From NCBI RefSeq assembly GCF_014905175.1, contig NC_057790.1, positions 7,564,001 to 7,628,000 of the forward strand: a stretch of DNA of 64,000 nucleotides. The letters run 5' to 3'. The translations under genes were made by a program, and so were the position numbers. Shown here one piece after another: positions 45,331 to 56,201 of the stretch (position 1 is its first letter; each line of letters begins with the position of its first letter). This DNA comes from Aphidius gifuensis (lineage: Eukaryota; Arthropoda; Insecta; Hymenoptera; Braconidae). The notes beneath the pieces were generated by a model that was not told where the DNA came from, ran no database searches, and worked only from the letters and a program-made list of their open reading frames with translations.

Positions 45331-46480
45331 TAAAAAAAAAATAATTTTTATTCCAAGTATCAGGTCGAATAATCTATTTGATAATTACAAAAAATATTAT
45401 TGCCTCACCTGATTTACATATTTTGTTTTTCCCAAGTCTCGTTTGACGACAACAAATCTCAATAATATATATTAACTTTTTTTATTATTTGCACTTCATG
45501 GCGAAGGTTTTTTTTAGTATTAGATGGCATTGAGTGATGAAAACAAAGTTTTATACCTGGAGAGGGTGTGAAAGTTATTTTAAATAAATATTCAAAATAT
45601 TCTATTAATAAATATGAATCATTTATGGAACAATAAAATTCAGCCATCGATTGAGCAAGAACATTTACCAATTCATTCAATATTATTGGACGATATCGAT
45701 ATTGAGCAACACAGAAAATCGCAAAAGGTATATATACACGGAAAAAAATTTTTAGCTGCAGTCACGAGGCGTTTGGATAGTTAAAAAAGGATAGTTGATT
45801 TAATAATCAAGCCCGATATATTAAAAAGACAATCGGTTAGTTATTCCAGCCGACTGGATAGCTAGCATGGCTAACCAACTCGTCAGGTTTGACATAATCT
45901 CAATGTCAACAGCTGTTGTGTTCATAACCTCTCTTTTTTGACAGATCCACCAAATTATTATTAACAATGACTAAAATAATCCATATAGTTATTAAAAATT
46001 TAGCATAAGAATTTTGGTGCATTAAATTTAGTATAAAATTAATTAGATAATAATTTTAAAAATTAGTACCCGAGTGGAAATTGAGATCAAGTCTTGATCA
46101 AGACTTGATCAGGCAACATTGATTTCAAATCCATTCTTGATCAAGATGCTTGATCAAATCTTGATCAAGAACGTAACGCTAAACGTGATCAATATTTGAT
46201 CAAGTATTTTGATCAAAACTTGATCAAGTATCTTGATCAAATCTTGATCACGTTTAGCGTTACGTTCTTGATCAAGATTTGATCAAGAGGCTTGATCAAG
46301 ATTTGATCAAGAGGCTTGATCAAGACTTGATCAAGATATTTCATCAAAGCTTGATCGAAAAAATGAAAAAAAAAAATTATTTACAAATTATTAATTTTTT
46401 ATTATTGTATTATGAAGTGTGATGTCATAGAAGAGTTAGATAATTATCGAGCGCAGAAGTTTTTTTTGTTTTTTCTAATA

Positions 46481-46559
46481 CACGGTAACCGGGAATCGAA
46501 CCGACGAAGTATAAATTGACGTAGTAACGGGTACGCTTTAGACCGCTCGACCACGGAGG
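46481..46559 (-). other. tRNA-like module inside the TTGATCAAG element
   Basis: On the minus strand: A-box-like GTGGTCGAGCGGTCTAAAGC, close to class II tRNA D-arms, and a perfect B-box/T-arm CGGTTCGATTCCCG. 3' end CCGGTTACCGTG versus 5' CTCCGTGG pairs weakly. Probably tRNA-derived; function unknown. Confidence 0.6.
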
Positions 46560-46789
46560 GAAACGATGTACCGTGTGATTTTTTGAAGCGTATATATTTA
46601 GACCAGTCTTGAGACATTATTAGGCCACGTTTGGCGTTTTTTTTCTCAGTAAAAAAACTTTTATCAATATTTAAAAAAAAAAATCGTAATAATGAACATA
46701 ATATATAATAAATTAAAAAGTTAATGTTTTCTTGATCCTATCTTGATCAAGAAATATTTAAAAAAAGAACAAGTAACGAGATAAATATT

Positions 46790-47520
46790 TATTGATCAAT
46801 TCTTGATCAAGTTTGGATCAAGACGGCCTTATTACAGACAAGTTAAAGTTTTCTTGATCCTATCTTGATCAAGCCGGCCTTAGTCAAGAAGAGTTAAAGT
46901 TTTCTTGATCAAGTTTGGATCAAGACGGCCGTATCACGGACGTGTTAAAGTTTTCTTGATCCTATCTTGATCAAGACGGCCTTAGTCAAGAAGAGTTAAA
47001 GTTTTCTTGATCAAGTTTGGATCAAGACGGCCGTATCACGGACGTGTTAAAGTTTTCTTGATCCTATCTTGATCAAGCCGGCCTTAATCAAGAAGAGTTA
47101 AAGTTTTCTTGATCAAGTTTGGATCAAGACGGCCTTATCACGGACGCGTTAAAGTTTTCTTGATCCTATCTTGATCAAGCCGGCCTTAGTCAAGAAGAGT
47201 TAAAGTTTTCTTGATCAAGTTTGGATCAAGACGGCCGTATCACGGACGTGTTAAAGTTTTCTTGATCCTATCTTGATCAAGACGGCCTTGGTCAAGAAGA
47301 GTTAAAGTTTTCTTGATCAAGTTTGGATCAAGACGGCCTTATTACAGACAAGTTAAAGTTTTCTTGATCCTATCTTGATCAAGACGGCCTTAGTCAAGAA
47401 GAGTTAAAGTTTTCTTGATCAAGTTTGGATCAAGACGGCCGTATCACGGACAAGTTAAAGTTTTCTTGATCAAGTTTGGATCAAGACGGCCTTATCACAG
47501 ACGAGTTAAAGTTTTCTTGA
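46790..47520. repeat. 102-bp higher-order repeat made of two 51-bp half-units
   Basis: TCAAGAAGAGTTAAAG recurs at 46883, 46985, 47087, 47189, 47291 and 47393, exactly 102 bp apart. Each unit holds two related 51-bp halves, each with TTGATC...GATCAAG and a GTTAAAGTTTTCTTGATC junction. Units differ mainly in one or two alternative half-unit variants (GTATCACGGACGTG or TTATTACAGACAAG), as in unequal-exchange arrays. Confidence 0.9.
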
Positions 47521-48009
47521 TCCTATCTTGAGCAGGTTATCCTTAATCAAGCATCTTGATCAAATCTTGATCAAAACTTGATCAGGTTTCCTGAGTTAAG
47601 GCAACCTTGATCAAGTATTGATCAAGATTGGGAGCAAATCAAGCTAGCTTGAACAGATTTCCACTCGGGTAAATGTACATTAATATATTGTTTGTACTTC
47701 GTATGTCTATATACTTATAGTTATGCATATACGCAATCCTAAATAGCTACTACAGCGATACCAGTTTGTCAGGCTTTGGATAGCTACCACAGCTATCCAA
47801 AGTGTAGCTAATGTAACGAGTAGGCACGCTGTTTTCACAAGAATAGTAACCTGTCAAATGTGGATTGCCAAAATAACAATCCTCTGCTAACTATCCAAAG
47901 GTTAGTTAGCCGTGGATAGGAGAGACAGCTATCCAGCTCGTTGCTGCAGCTAAAAATTTTTTTCCGTGTAGAAAAAAATCTAAAATTACAAAATTATTGC
48001 AAATGATAT

Positions 48010-48335
48010 TTTTGTCGCTAGATAACCAAGGCTTGGCCGATGAATGGTTGATCAATGACTGGCCAGCCCTTAATGAGCCAAGACTTGGCGTAATCATCTG
48101 TTTTCAGTCTTGGCTACTGAATAATTTACAAAGAGCCGGCCGATGTATGGCTTGATAAAAGCTGACCAGCTCTTCTTCAACCAATGGTCGGTCAAGCATA
48201 GCATACGAGCCTTGGTACGTGAATAACCAGCTGAGCCTTGGCTCATGGATGGCGTACAATTGGCTGCCAAGCATTCGATGCAGTGATTGGGACAAAACTT
48301 GGCCATGTTGTGTGTCTTCAGTCTTGGCTATTTTT
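48010..48335. repeat. Repeat region of AGCCAAGACTTGGC-like words
   Basis: Multiple inverted words (CTTGGCCGATGAATGG, GAGCCAAGACTTGGC, GGCCGATGTATGG) make this look like another motif-array element in intron 1 of copy D, but I cannot place clear terminal repeats or a target duplication. ORFs 47906-48306 are translations of the repeat. Confidence 0.45.
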
Positions 48336-50266
48336 ACACGGGATATAGAATGGCAACCGTCAAAATTAAAAGCGCCGTAATAAGTGTTCCTTCCGAAATA
48401 TATATTTATTTTTCACTAAAAAATTTGTCGTGCCACTCGTTAGATTTTTTCTCAGTGCATATCCGTTGTTTAAATTGAATGGATTCGTTAAAGTTACTAT
48501 TTTGATCAATTTTGATTATCTATTACAGGACAACGAGAGCTTTTGGCATATTATTAAACCAATTATTGCCGTTTCACAATTTTTTGGAAGTTTTCCAATA
48601 AATGGTATTCAAAATTCAAAACCAGAGGAATATATTTTCAAATTGCCATCATTTATTTCGGCTTACTCGTTGACGATCATTTTACTTATCGGTATAAGTA
48701 TCACTTCAGCGATTAATCAAGTGATAAATGCCACGAAAGGTAAAATTTTTTTACATTCAAAAAATGATGGCTTTTGGTCGTTGATGTGGTTAAAGCTTAA
48801 TTTTGGTTTTTACTTTTTCAGAACAATTTTTTAATAAATTGTCAGATACCATTTTTTTGGGATATAATTGTTTGGTGCTCCTAATAATATTTTGTAAATC
48901 ACCAAGATGGATTAAATTACAAATAAATTGGCAATGTGTTGAAGCAAAATTGGACAAGTAAAAATCATTTTCATTTATTTTTTAGTTTTTTTTATAATAA
49001 AAGCTGATTCTTATTGAGTTCTTTTGTCAACTATTTTTTTTACATTATTATTAGGTGATTTATAAAAACCAATCATGATTCAAAAATAATTACAACGAAA
49101 AACTATTAGTTACTGTTGATTAAATTTTTTTTTCATAAAATGATTGTGTTTTCAGTTTTTTCAGCTCTCATCGACAGAAATTTCATGTACGGTTTAAAAT
49201 ACATACAATTTTACTAATTTTGTTTATCCCTGCTTTAATCGAGCATATCTACAGTTATGGATACCCAATATCTCAAATAGCATCAGTTAAAAAGTATTTC
49301 AGTTCAATTGGTGAAAATATCTTGAGAATGGCTTGTGGAACCTCGGATGGGATATCAAACAGTTGAGTACAAATACTTGAAAAAGTTATGTGGTTAATGG
49401 TTTTTAACTCTTTCATGATTTAATTTTATCGTTAATAACCATAAATTTTGCGGTTATGGTGGGAATACTTTATTCCATTGTACGTACTATCGCGACGTTC
49501 ACTTGGAACTTTTGTGATATTTTAATTATTTTGGTACAAAGAATCCACAGAATAATTATTTCATATTATTTACCATACAATATTTATCTAGATAATTGAT
49601 ACATCTAATTCTTTTTTTTTCAGGTATCCATCGGTATCGCAGAAAGATACAAACATCTTAACGAAGTTGTTCGTTATAAAATTTTGAACAATTTAACAGA
49701 AAGAATTCATTGGCAGAAAATTAAAAACAAATATGTTATAATGAATGATCTTATAGAAGAAGCAGACAATTTTGTTTCACCACTGATATTATTATCATGT
49801 TTCATGAATGTCTATCAGATTTGCGTAAAAATATCTGAGGGGATAAGGTATTATCATCATAATAATTATATATTTCTAAAATTATTACAGATGCATGATT
49901 GATGTTCATTTTAGATCAGTGACATCAGAATCAAAGGTCTCAATATATTATTTGGTTTCACTTTTTTTTCTGATTTTTCGAACAATAGCAGTTGTGTTGT
50001 CGACCGCCAAAATACATATTGAAAGTGAACATGCATCACGAATATTTGTACGTTGTCATCCATCAGTTTTCATAATTGAGGTAGTTGATGTTTTTTCATA
50101 TAATCCCGGTTTCAAAGTTCAAACATGTTTTTTATTTCAACTATTTTTTCTTATATTGAAGGTTATATGGATGCAACAGCAATTGTCAATTGATAAAGTT
50201 ACATTTACGGTGATGAAATTTTTCCCAATTACTCGTAATTTCATATTGACTGTAAGTATACGTATA

Positions 50267-51087
50267 CAGGATGAAGCGTAAATGGCGAACACTAGGTATA
50301 CTACGAGATTGTACGTGAAATTTTAAATAGTAAATGTTTTTACAGTTTGGGTCTACGACGCTTTGTGACTGAGTTATTAGCGTTTTAAGTTGACCAATGA
50401 GAATCGAGCGTCGTGAATTATTATCATTATGGCGTCTGAACCCACGTGTGTGTTTACGCGCCATGGACTAAAATGTTTTTGTTTTTTTAATTAATTCAAA
50501 ATTCGAACGCCAGATAGAGCTAAATCATAAATTCGCTGGATGAATGCGCAGCTGCATACTCACACACACAGCACTCACACTAATTATGACAAAATGATCA
50601 TTTTTAATTTAAAATCACATTTATATTTTTGATCACATTATGTGATTATTCGATCAATGTGATCAATAAATAAATCATATAATGTGATCAAAAATATGAT
50701 CTTCTCTAATTTTAAATCACATTTATATTTTTGATCACATTATGTGATTTATTTATTGATCACATTGATAGAATAATCACATAATGTGATCAAAAAAATA
50801 TAAAAGTTTTTCAAATTAAAATGTGATCAAAAATATAAATGTGATTTTAAATTAAAAATGATCATTTTGTCATAATTAGTGTTGTGTGTGTAACAGCTAG
50901 CGAATTTATGATTTAGCATTCAATTTTGTAATAAAAACAAAACATTTATCCATGGCGTAAACTTGCGAAATTCAGGCCGCCGCCATTGGTCGCTTCAGTC
51001 AACAGCAAAACTGCCAAGCGTCACTGGCGCAAACCACGTACAATATAAACCAATCTCGCCAGTGTTCGCCATTTACGCTTCATCCTG
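50267..51087. mobile_element. MITE, TIR CAGGATGAAGCGTAAATGGC
   Basis: TIR CAGGATGAAGCGTAAATGGC and inverted copy ending GCTTCATCCTG; TA on both sides. Centre contains alternating TGATCACATTATGTGATC palindromes (50620-50880). In intron 8 of copy D. The outer 100 bp on each side are unique and GC-richer. Confidence 0.85.
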
Positions 51088-51198
51088 TATTTTAATAACT
51101 ATTTTAATAACTATACATTTTCGATAAATTTATTTTAGATCATTGGGACAATCATCACATACGAAATCGTTTACATGCAGTGTCAAACCGTTCATTAG

Positions 51199-51607
51199 AA
51201 TTTATTTTAGCTCTAACAATTACTTATAACTTATTTGTTTCTGAATTTAGTCTCATTTCATAATAATTATGAACGGACGACTTTCAGTCTGTTACCGATC
51301 GGAATTTTGAAATTTCAAAACTTTCATAGGATGGTGTGTTGGGAAATTCTTTTTTGGAAGCATATTATTTATAATGTATGCAATTTTTAATTTCAACAGT
51401 TTTTTTTGTAATTTGATAAAAAAACAAATAGTAACATAACGAATGAATTAGTGAGTAGTGACAAGAATACTGCATGTAGAATAGAGTTAGCATAAAGTAG
51501 AATTATTAAAAAAAATTTTCTTGTGTTAATTTTTACTAGAACAATCTCTCTAAATATGTAGTTAATTGTATTCAATATATGAAAATCAACCATAATTCAT
51601 TTTATTG
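51199..51607. other. 3' flank of receptor D
   Basis: No gene supported; the minus-strand ORF 51393-51593 is low-complexity. Confidence 0.4.
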
Positions 51608-52150
51608 TGTTACGTGACAGGTTTAATTTTATTTTTTTATAATAAAATAAACAAGTCAGTAGACAATATTTTAAAGTCCTCTATTTAGTTATTCCCAACC
51701 GGGTAACAGGATTAGAGGTAAATGTGCGTAGTTTATTTTTAAAGATGTTAGAGGTGAATATCGAAAAGGTTTTTAAGGCGTTGTCAATCTGGATGGTCGA
51801 CCTTGTAGATGGAAAATGTCTTGATGATAATCACTTGATAATAAAAATGGCGTAAATGTTAATTAATTTAACAACACAAATTAAAGTAAAACTATTTATT
51901 TATTGTATAAATTACATGATTCAAAATATATGCCGAAAGAAAGGTAGATGTTACCTTTATAATTAGTTATTCACGAGAGCAATTGTTTCCGAAAATACGT
52001 AGGTTTTCATAGAACTCGTAACAATAATATTTTGTGGTAGGAATATCTTTTGACCAATAATTATAAACGGTTCTCATAATAATCAGCAATTAATTATTGC
52101 TGACTTTATTTAGCTTTGGTTCAACGGACTTAAAATATTGTATGTTTCAG
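51608..52150. mobile_element. LTR-like fragment related to 34465-35543
   Basis: Starts TGTTACGTGAC and shares TATTCCC--GGGTAAC, GTCAATCTGGATGGTCG and a GACCAAT..GGTTCTCA stretch with the putative LTR in pseudogene E. A matching ACGTAACA occurs at 56194-56201, but no target duplication links the two, so boundaries are uncertain. Confidence 0.45.
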
Positions 52151-53215
52151 CAAAATGAAAAGAAAAGAATTTTTTAATTTACAATTTGACAAAATGTTGA
52201 AATATTAATTTATATTTGAAATATCGAATTACATTGTGAAAATCGTAATTGCAAAAGCGAGTACGTCACATTTATTGATCTTGATATAAATGTTTCATTT
52301 GAATTGACGCACTTTCTACTATTTTACGGACCTTTTCTTTGTCAGTGACCTTTGCCAGTGTAAAGTTCTGGATTTTTGAACTTTAAGAATTTAGCGATCA
52401 TTTTACCAGAGGTGTTAAAACCAATATTTTGGTTGCTGATGATGCATTCTTTGGTCTCAGTGATTCATAATATTCAACATAATCAACATATTCATAACTG
52501 TGGATGAAAGTTTATCAATTTGATAATTTTAATCACTAATATACGGTATCTGCTTTTGTAATATTGGATATTTTTAATTGTATTAATTCTTCTTGTTTCA
52601 TTTGTAACGAACCTATAAACTATTCGATATAATATTCTTTCTTGAATTCGTGGTTCATGGATAGGTTCGTACAAAAAGTTATAATGTTATTGCCTGGCTC
52701 AGTGTAGGTAGGTGGTCCAAGGTCTTCACTGGGTAAATCAATGACGAGTACAAGTATTAAATGCAAGAGTTGATATTTATTAGCAATCACATTTATCCAA
52801 ATTATCAGTACACACGTTCCAATTACCAATTTATACAGTACACGTAGACGAAGATAGTTAGTAAAATCTACGAATGGAACCCTCTGGCACACTCTCGCGA
52901 CGGAATAACGTATTATTGACTGGGTCTGGATCTTGGATATGGTAGATCAGCCTGTGTCACCACGCGACTTAGTTGGATCTGGATCTTGAATAATTGGTGT
53001 CAGCACGCAACTTTGAACTAGGGTTCGATCTGGATGTGGAGTTAGTAGGTGTCACCACGCAACTAGGTCTTGTGTTAGCTAGTGTTTTCACGTAGCTGGG
53101 TCTTGGGTTGGTTGTCCTCGTCACGCAACCAAGTCTTGGAAATCAAAATTCCATACAACACAAGAAAACCTTCGAAATATGAAAAACATTATTTATTTTA
53201 ATTAACACTGCAAAA
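52151..53215. other. Unassigned sequence
   Basis: Contains a short series of related phrases around TCACCACGCAACT / GGATCTGGATCTTG (52915-53140), possibly an old repeat. No recognisable protein; ORFs 52492-52892 have no familiar motif. Confidence 0.35.
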
Positions 53216-53245
53216 ACTGCGCGTGTGGATCTAGCCATATATATA
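53216..53245. mobile_element. Terminal fragment of CACTGCAAAAACTGCGC family
   Basis: CACTGCAAAAACTGCGC followed by GTGTGGATCTAG matches the tip of the elements at 5987 and 38842; the rest of the element is not seen next to it. Confidence 0.5.
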
Positions 53246-53844
53246 TTAACATTAAACTTATCGCGATTTTTGTATGTTTAATGTTAAGATATATGTATCT
53301 TAACTTTTAACTTATATTTTGTTCTTAATAATTGCTTTTTGTTTTTAATCTTGCGTACATCTTAAAATGTTTGCACAGCATAACAATATACCTCACTTTT
53401 GTTTTGTCTTTTTTTTTTATTTTTTTAACTGAAGTGTCAGCAATAAATTATTTTTATTATGCGATTAGTTGTCTTCGCATGCTTGACGTTATTTTTCTCA
53501 TCCTACCGACTTTTGATGTCACCATTTGTTCTAATTTATTTTATGTATTCACGGTGCCGTCTAACTCATTTTACGACAAACTGATATATGTGTTTACATG
53601 TATATCTATAACATAAAAGATTGCATTGATATCAGCCAAAAAATCCGAGTAACTAACTGACACGAGCAGAAATTAATCCTTCTAATACATATTTGGACTT
53701 TAATAAAAAGGAGAAGTGGAATACATTATGTTCTCGTTACCATGCCAAAAAACATTGATATTTAAGTAAGCAACACGATTTTTTTAAAATGAGATTAGTT
53801 GTCTATCGACGTGCCATATTATTTTTACACCATCATCCAAGATA
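53246..53844. other. Unassigned sequence
   Basis: AT-rich, with an open plus-strand frame 53332-53616 rich in hydrophobic residues that matches nothing I know. No splice-consistent receptor exon is found here. Confidence 0.3.
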
Positions 53845-54764
53845 CACTGAGAAAAAAAATTGCTGTTATTGAAAGAAAATTTTCTTCATATTAGCAAATT
53901 TTTTCTTGGAACTTTTTTGTCTTAAGTTGAAAAAAAAAATAATTAATTTGAGAAAAAATGTCTTGTTTTGAGAAAATATTATTTTTCAATTTGAGACAAA
54001 TTATTTTTTTTTTTTAAAAATATAGAATTAATTTAAGAAAACTTGTGATAAACTTAAGGATATTTTGTCTTTTGATTTGAGGAAAAATTTGCAAAAAAAA
54101 AATGACATATACCTCAATTTGAAAGACAAGTCATTCGATTTAAGGCAACAAGCGTTCAAGTTGAGAGAAAATTTGCTAAAATGAAATGACATAACCCTCA
54201 ATTCAAAACAATATTGTTTTTTTTTATGTAAAATATTTATTAATTAAAATAACTTGAGAATTAAATTAAAGCAACAAACGATCAATTTGAGAAAAAATTT
54301 GCTAAAATGAAATGACATAACCCTCAATTTGAAAGAAGAGTCATTCAATTTAAAGCAACGAGCGATCAAGTTGAGAGAAAATTTGCTAAAATAAAATAAT
54401 ATATGCCTCAATTTAAAACAGTATTGATTTTTTTTATGTAAAATATTTGTTAATTAAAATCACTTGACAATTAAATCAAAGCAACAAACAATCAATTTGA
54501 GAAAAAATTTGCTGAAATAAAATGACATATACCTTAATTTGAAAGACGAGTCATTCAATTTGAAGCAGCGAGCGATCAAGTTGAGAGAAAATTTGCTAAA
54601 ATAAAATCAAAATTTGCTCTATTTATATCATTATTCACTCAACTTAAATATGTTTTTTTCTCAACTTGAATGATTGTTGTCTCAAGTTCAATTAATAAAT
54701 AATCAAAAGTTGAAAAAATAAATTTTTTAATTAAAAAAAAAAAAAAAATTATTATTTTTCGCTC
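53845..54764. mobile_element. Rearranged copy of the CACTGAGAAAAAAAATTGC family
   Basis: The left tip is the same as 7867-7970, but the interior then continues as the inverted complement of about 7970-8860 and stops at TTTTTCGCTCA, an internal point in the other copy. TA precedes the left end. Thus the copy has tip plus inverted body, and lacks a normal right end. Confidence 0.65.
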
Positions 54765-54830
54765 ACTGAGAACTTCACTCCGTTTTTTTTTTGTATCATA
54801 GTTTTTTTTTTTTTTGTAAATTAATTTTTG

Positions 54831-54920
54831 GTCCCGAGCGCGATTCGAACCTATCTCCCTAAAAACCTATCTAAACCTATATTCCAAACGCCAGTGTGTT
54901 ATCCCCTAAGCCATTGCACG
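54831..54920 (-). other. tRNA-like module adjacent to the 53845-54764 element
   Basis: Minus strand: A-box-like ATGGCTTAGGGGATAAC, CACTGGCGTTTGGAATATAG anticodon-arm-like region, and B-box ATAGGTTCGAATCGC. Ends GCTCGGGACC. Degenerate, tRNA-derived in appearance. Confidence 0.5.
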
Positions 54921-55600
54921 TTTACATGAAAGACAGAAAATTTTCATCCTCATTAAGAATGACCTTCTTTTACATATATTATTTATTGAATATATAATAA
55001 ACTTGACGTCTTATAATACATTTATTTGAATAAAGTTTATTTTAGTTTTTTTTTTCAGACAAATAACAAAAAAAAGTTAAGTGATAATGTAATTTAATTT
55101 ATTATAAAATACAGACTCTAATTGAAATAAGTTGAATCTATATATCTATGTAGTAAAGAAAAAAAAATATATGATTGACTTTGTTAACTTATTCAAATTA
55201 GAGTATGTATTCATACAGTTGCGATGATATCTAAATAATGTCATTATTGATATTGAATAGTTTTCTTTTTTTTTTTTTTTTTTTCGCTAAAATTATTTTG
55301 CCTGCAAATGATTTAATTGGTAGATGTACAATTTCTTGTATTTTTTTAATCTCGAAATTAATTTTTGGTATATTTTCATTTTCCTCATCGTCATCAAATT
55401 TTATATTAGCTTCTATTGGTATCATTATTTCTTTATTATTTATTGATGGGTATTGTTCATTAATTTTTCTCACTAATCCTCCAGTGATCGTATATATTTT
55501 GTTTAACTTAAGTTAAGTTCAATTGAATATTAAATAATTTATCATGTTAATAATTTTTTTTTAAATCTTTTTGTTGAAAAATCTTGTTGTTAAATATGAT
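54921..55600. other. Unassigned AT-rich sequence
   Basis: Open frames exist on both strands at 55231-55516, one with PIEANIKFDDDEENENIPK followed by a poly-Lys tract. No homologue recognised and no promoter or splice context, so not called as a gene. Confidence 0.3.
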
Positions 55601-56120
55601 TTTTGCATGATATTCTGCTATACTTTTCTTCTTTGTTTACTCATATTTTCCTAATATTTTCCTATATGTATCGTATTTTTCTTTATATTCAGTGATTTTT
55701 CTATATTTTCATTTATTCGTTTATATATTCTTTATTTTTCTTCATTTTCCATATTCATCTTGTTTAGAGTAATTAAGGGGCTTAGAAAATGTTCGGGGGG
55801 AGGGGGGCATAATTGATATGTATGTTATTTATCGTTTTTTTCTTTATATTCAGTCACTTTTCTATATTTTCGTTTATATTTACCGATTTTTCTTTGATAT
55901 TTTCCTATATTCTCCTTTATATTTACTGATATTTTCCCATATTTATCTTTTTTTTCTTTATATTCAGTGAGTTTTCTATATTTTTCTTTATATTTTCCAT
56001 ATATATCGTATTGGTTAAGATTAAGGGACTTAGAAAATTTTTTGGAGAGTGTCTACCATGGTTGAGATTAAAGGACTTAGAAAATTTTTTAGGGGGGGTG
56101 TCTACCATGGTTGGGGGGGG
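55601..56120. repeat. Pyrimidine-rich simple repeats and a 50-bp duplication with poly-G
   Basis: Imperfect repeats of TTTTCTTTATATTCAGTGA and TATTTTCCTATAT run over 55640-55990. Then GGACTTAGAAAATTTTTT plus GTGTCTACCATGGTTG occurs twice in tandem (about 56023-56067 and 56071-56115), and a diverged piece lies at 55779. A G-run of about 15 closes the region. Confidence 0.7.
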
Positions 56121-56201
56121 GGGGGGGCCAGAAGAAAAGCGAAAACAATAGGAAATTAAAATTCCCTAAAAAAAGGACAAACTTGGCTTTAGCACGTAAC
56201 A

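Larger units (their letters stand above)
46079..47669. mobile_element. CCCGAGTGGAAAT element built from TTGATCAAG words
   Basis: TIR CCCGAGTGGAAAT and ATTTCCACTCGGG, TA on both sides. The whole body except the central 400 bp is an array of CTTGATCAAG-type palindromes. Ends are related to the 4177-5499 element, but the palindromic word differs (TTGATCAAG versus CCTGATCAGG). A tRNA-like module sits in the centre. Non-coding. Confidence 0.85.
45737..47968. mobile_element. CACGGAAAAAAATTTTTAGC TIR element in intron 1 of copy D
   Basis: TIR CACGGAAAAAAATTTTTAGC and inverted copy ending TTTTTTTCCGTG; TA on both sides; intron 1 of copy B at 1828 gives the empty-site context. Arms contain GGATAGCTA / TAGCTATCC words. 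Contains the nested element 46079-47669. Non-coding. Confidence 0.8.
45614..51198 (+). pseudogene. Sugar-type gustatory receptor, copy D, probable splice-site pseudogene
   Basis: Exons: 45614-45727, 48529-48739, 48822-48957, 49165-49361, exon 5 ending near 49534, 49624-49847, 49915-50080, 50162-50251, 51139-51198. All exons are open and retain KPIIAVSQFFG, GIAERYKHLNEVV, VRCHPSVFIIE, MKFFPITR and TYEIVYMQ. Exon 4 is two codons longer than in B and C. The exon-5 acceptor is the problem: copies B and C have ACAG or ATAG before the exon, but D reads AATAACCATAAATTTTGCGG with no AG between about 49396 and 49470, and retaining intron 4 meets an immediate TGA. It may use a non-canonical acceptor or be a recent pseudogene. 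Confidence 0.75.

Noticed and set aside
46790..47520. Regularly spaced repeats resembling a CRISPR array
   Set aside because: Units are continuous tandem copies without unique spacers, lie inside a TIR transposon of a eukaryotic genome, and no cas gene is present.
54764..54790. CACTGAG tip near 54764 as the true right end of the 53845 element
   Set aside because: Orientation is wrong for an inverted terminus and the following sequence does not match the family tip beyond seven bases.
55231..55516. Overlapping ORFs on both strands
   Set aside because: Low-complexity composition, no promoter, no recognised homologue.
51608..56201. A complete LTR retrotransposon between TGTTACGTG and CACGTAACA
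   Set aside because: No gag or pol genes, no direct LTR pair and no matching target duplication; only the left part resembles the putative LTR.
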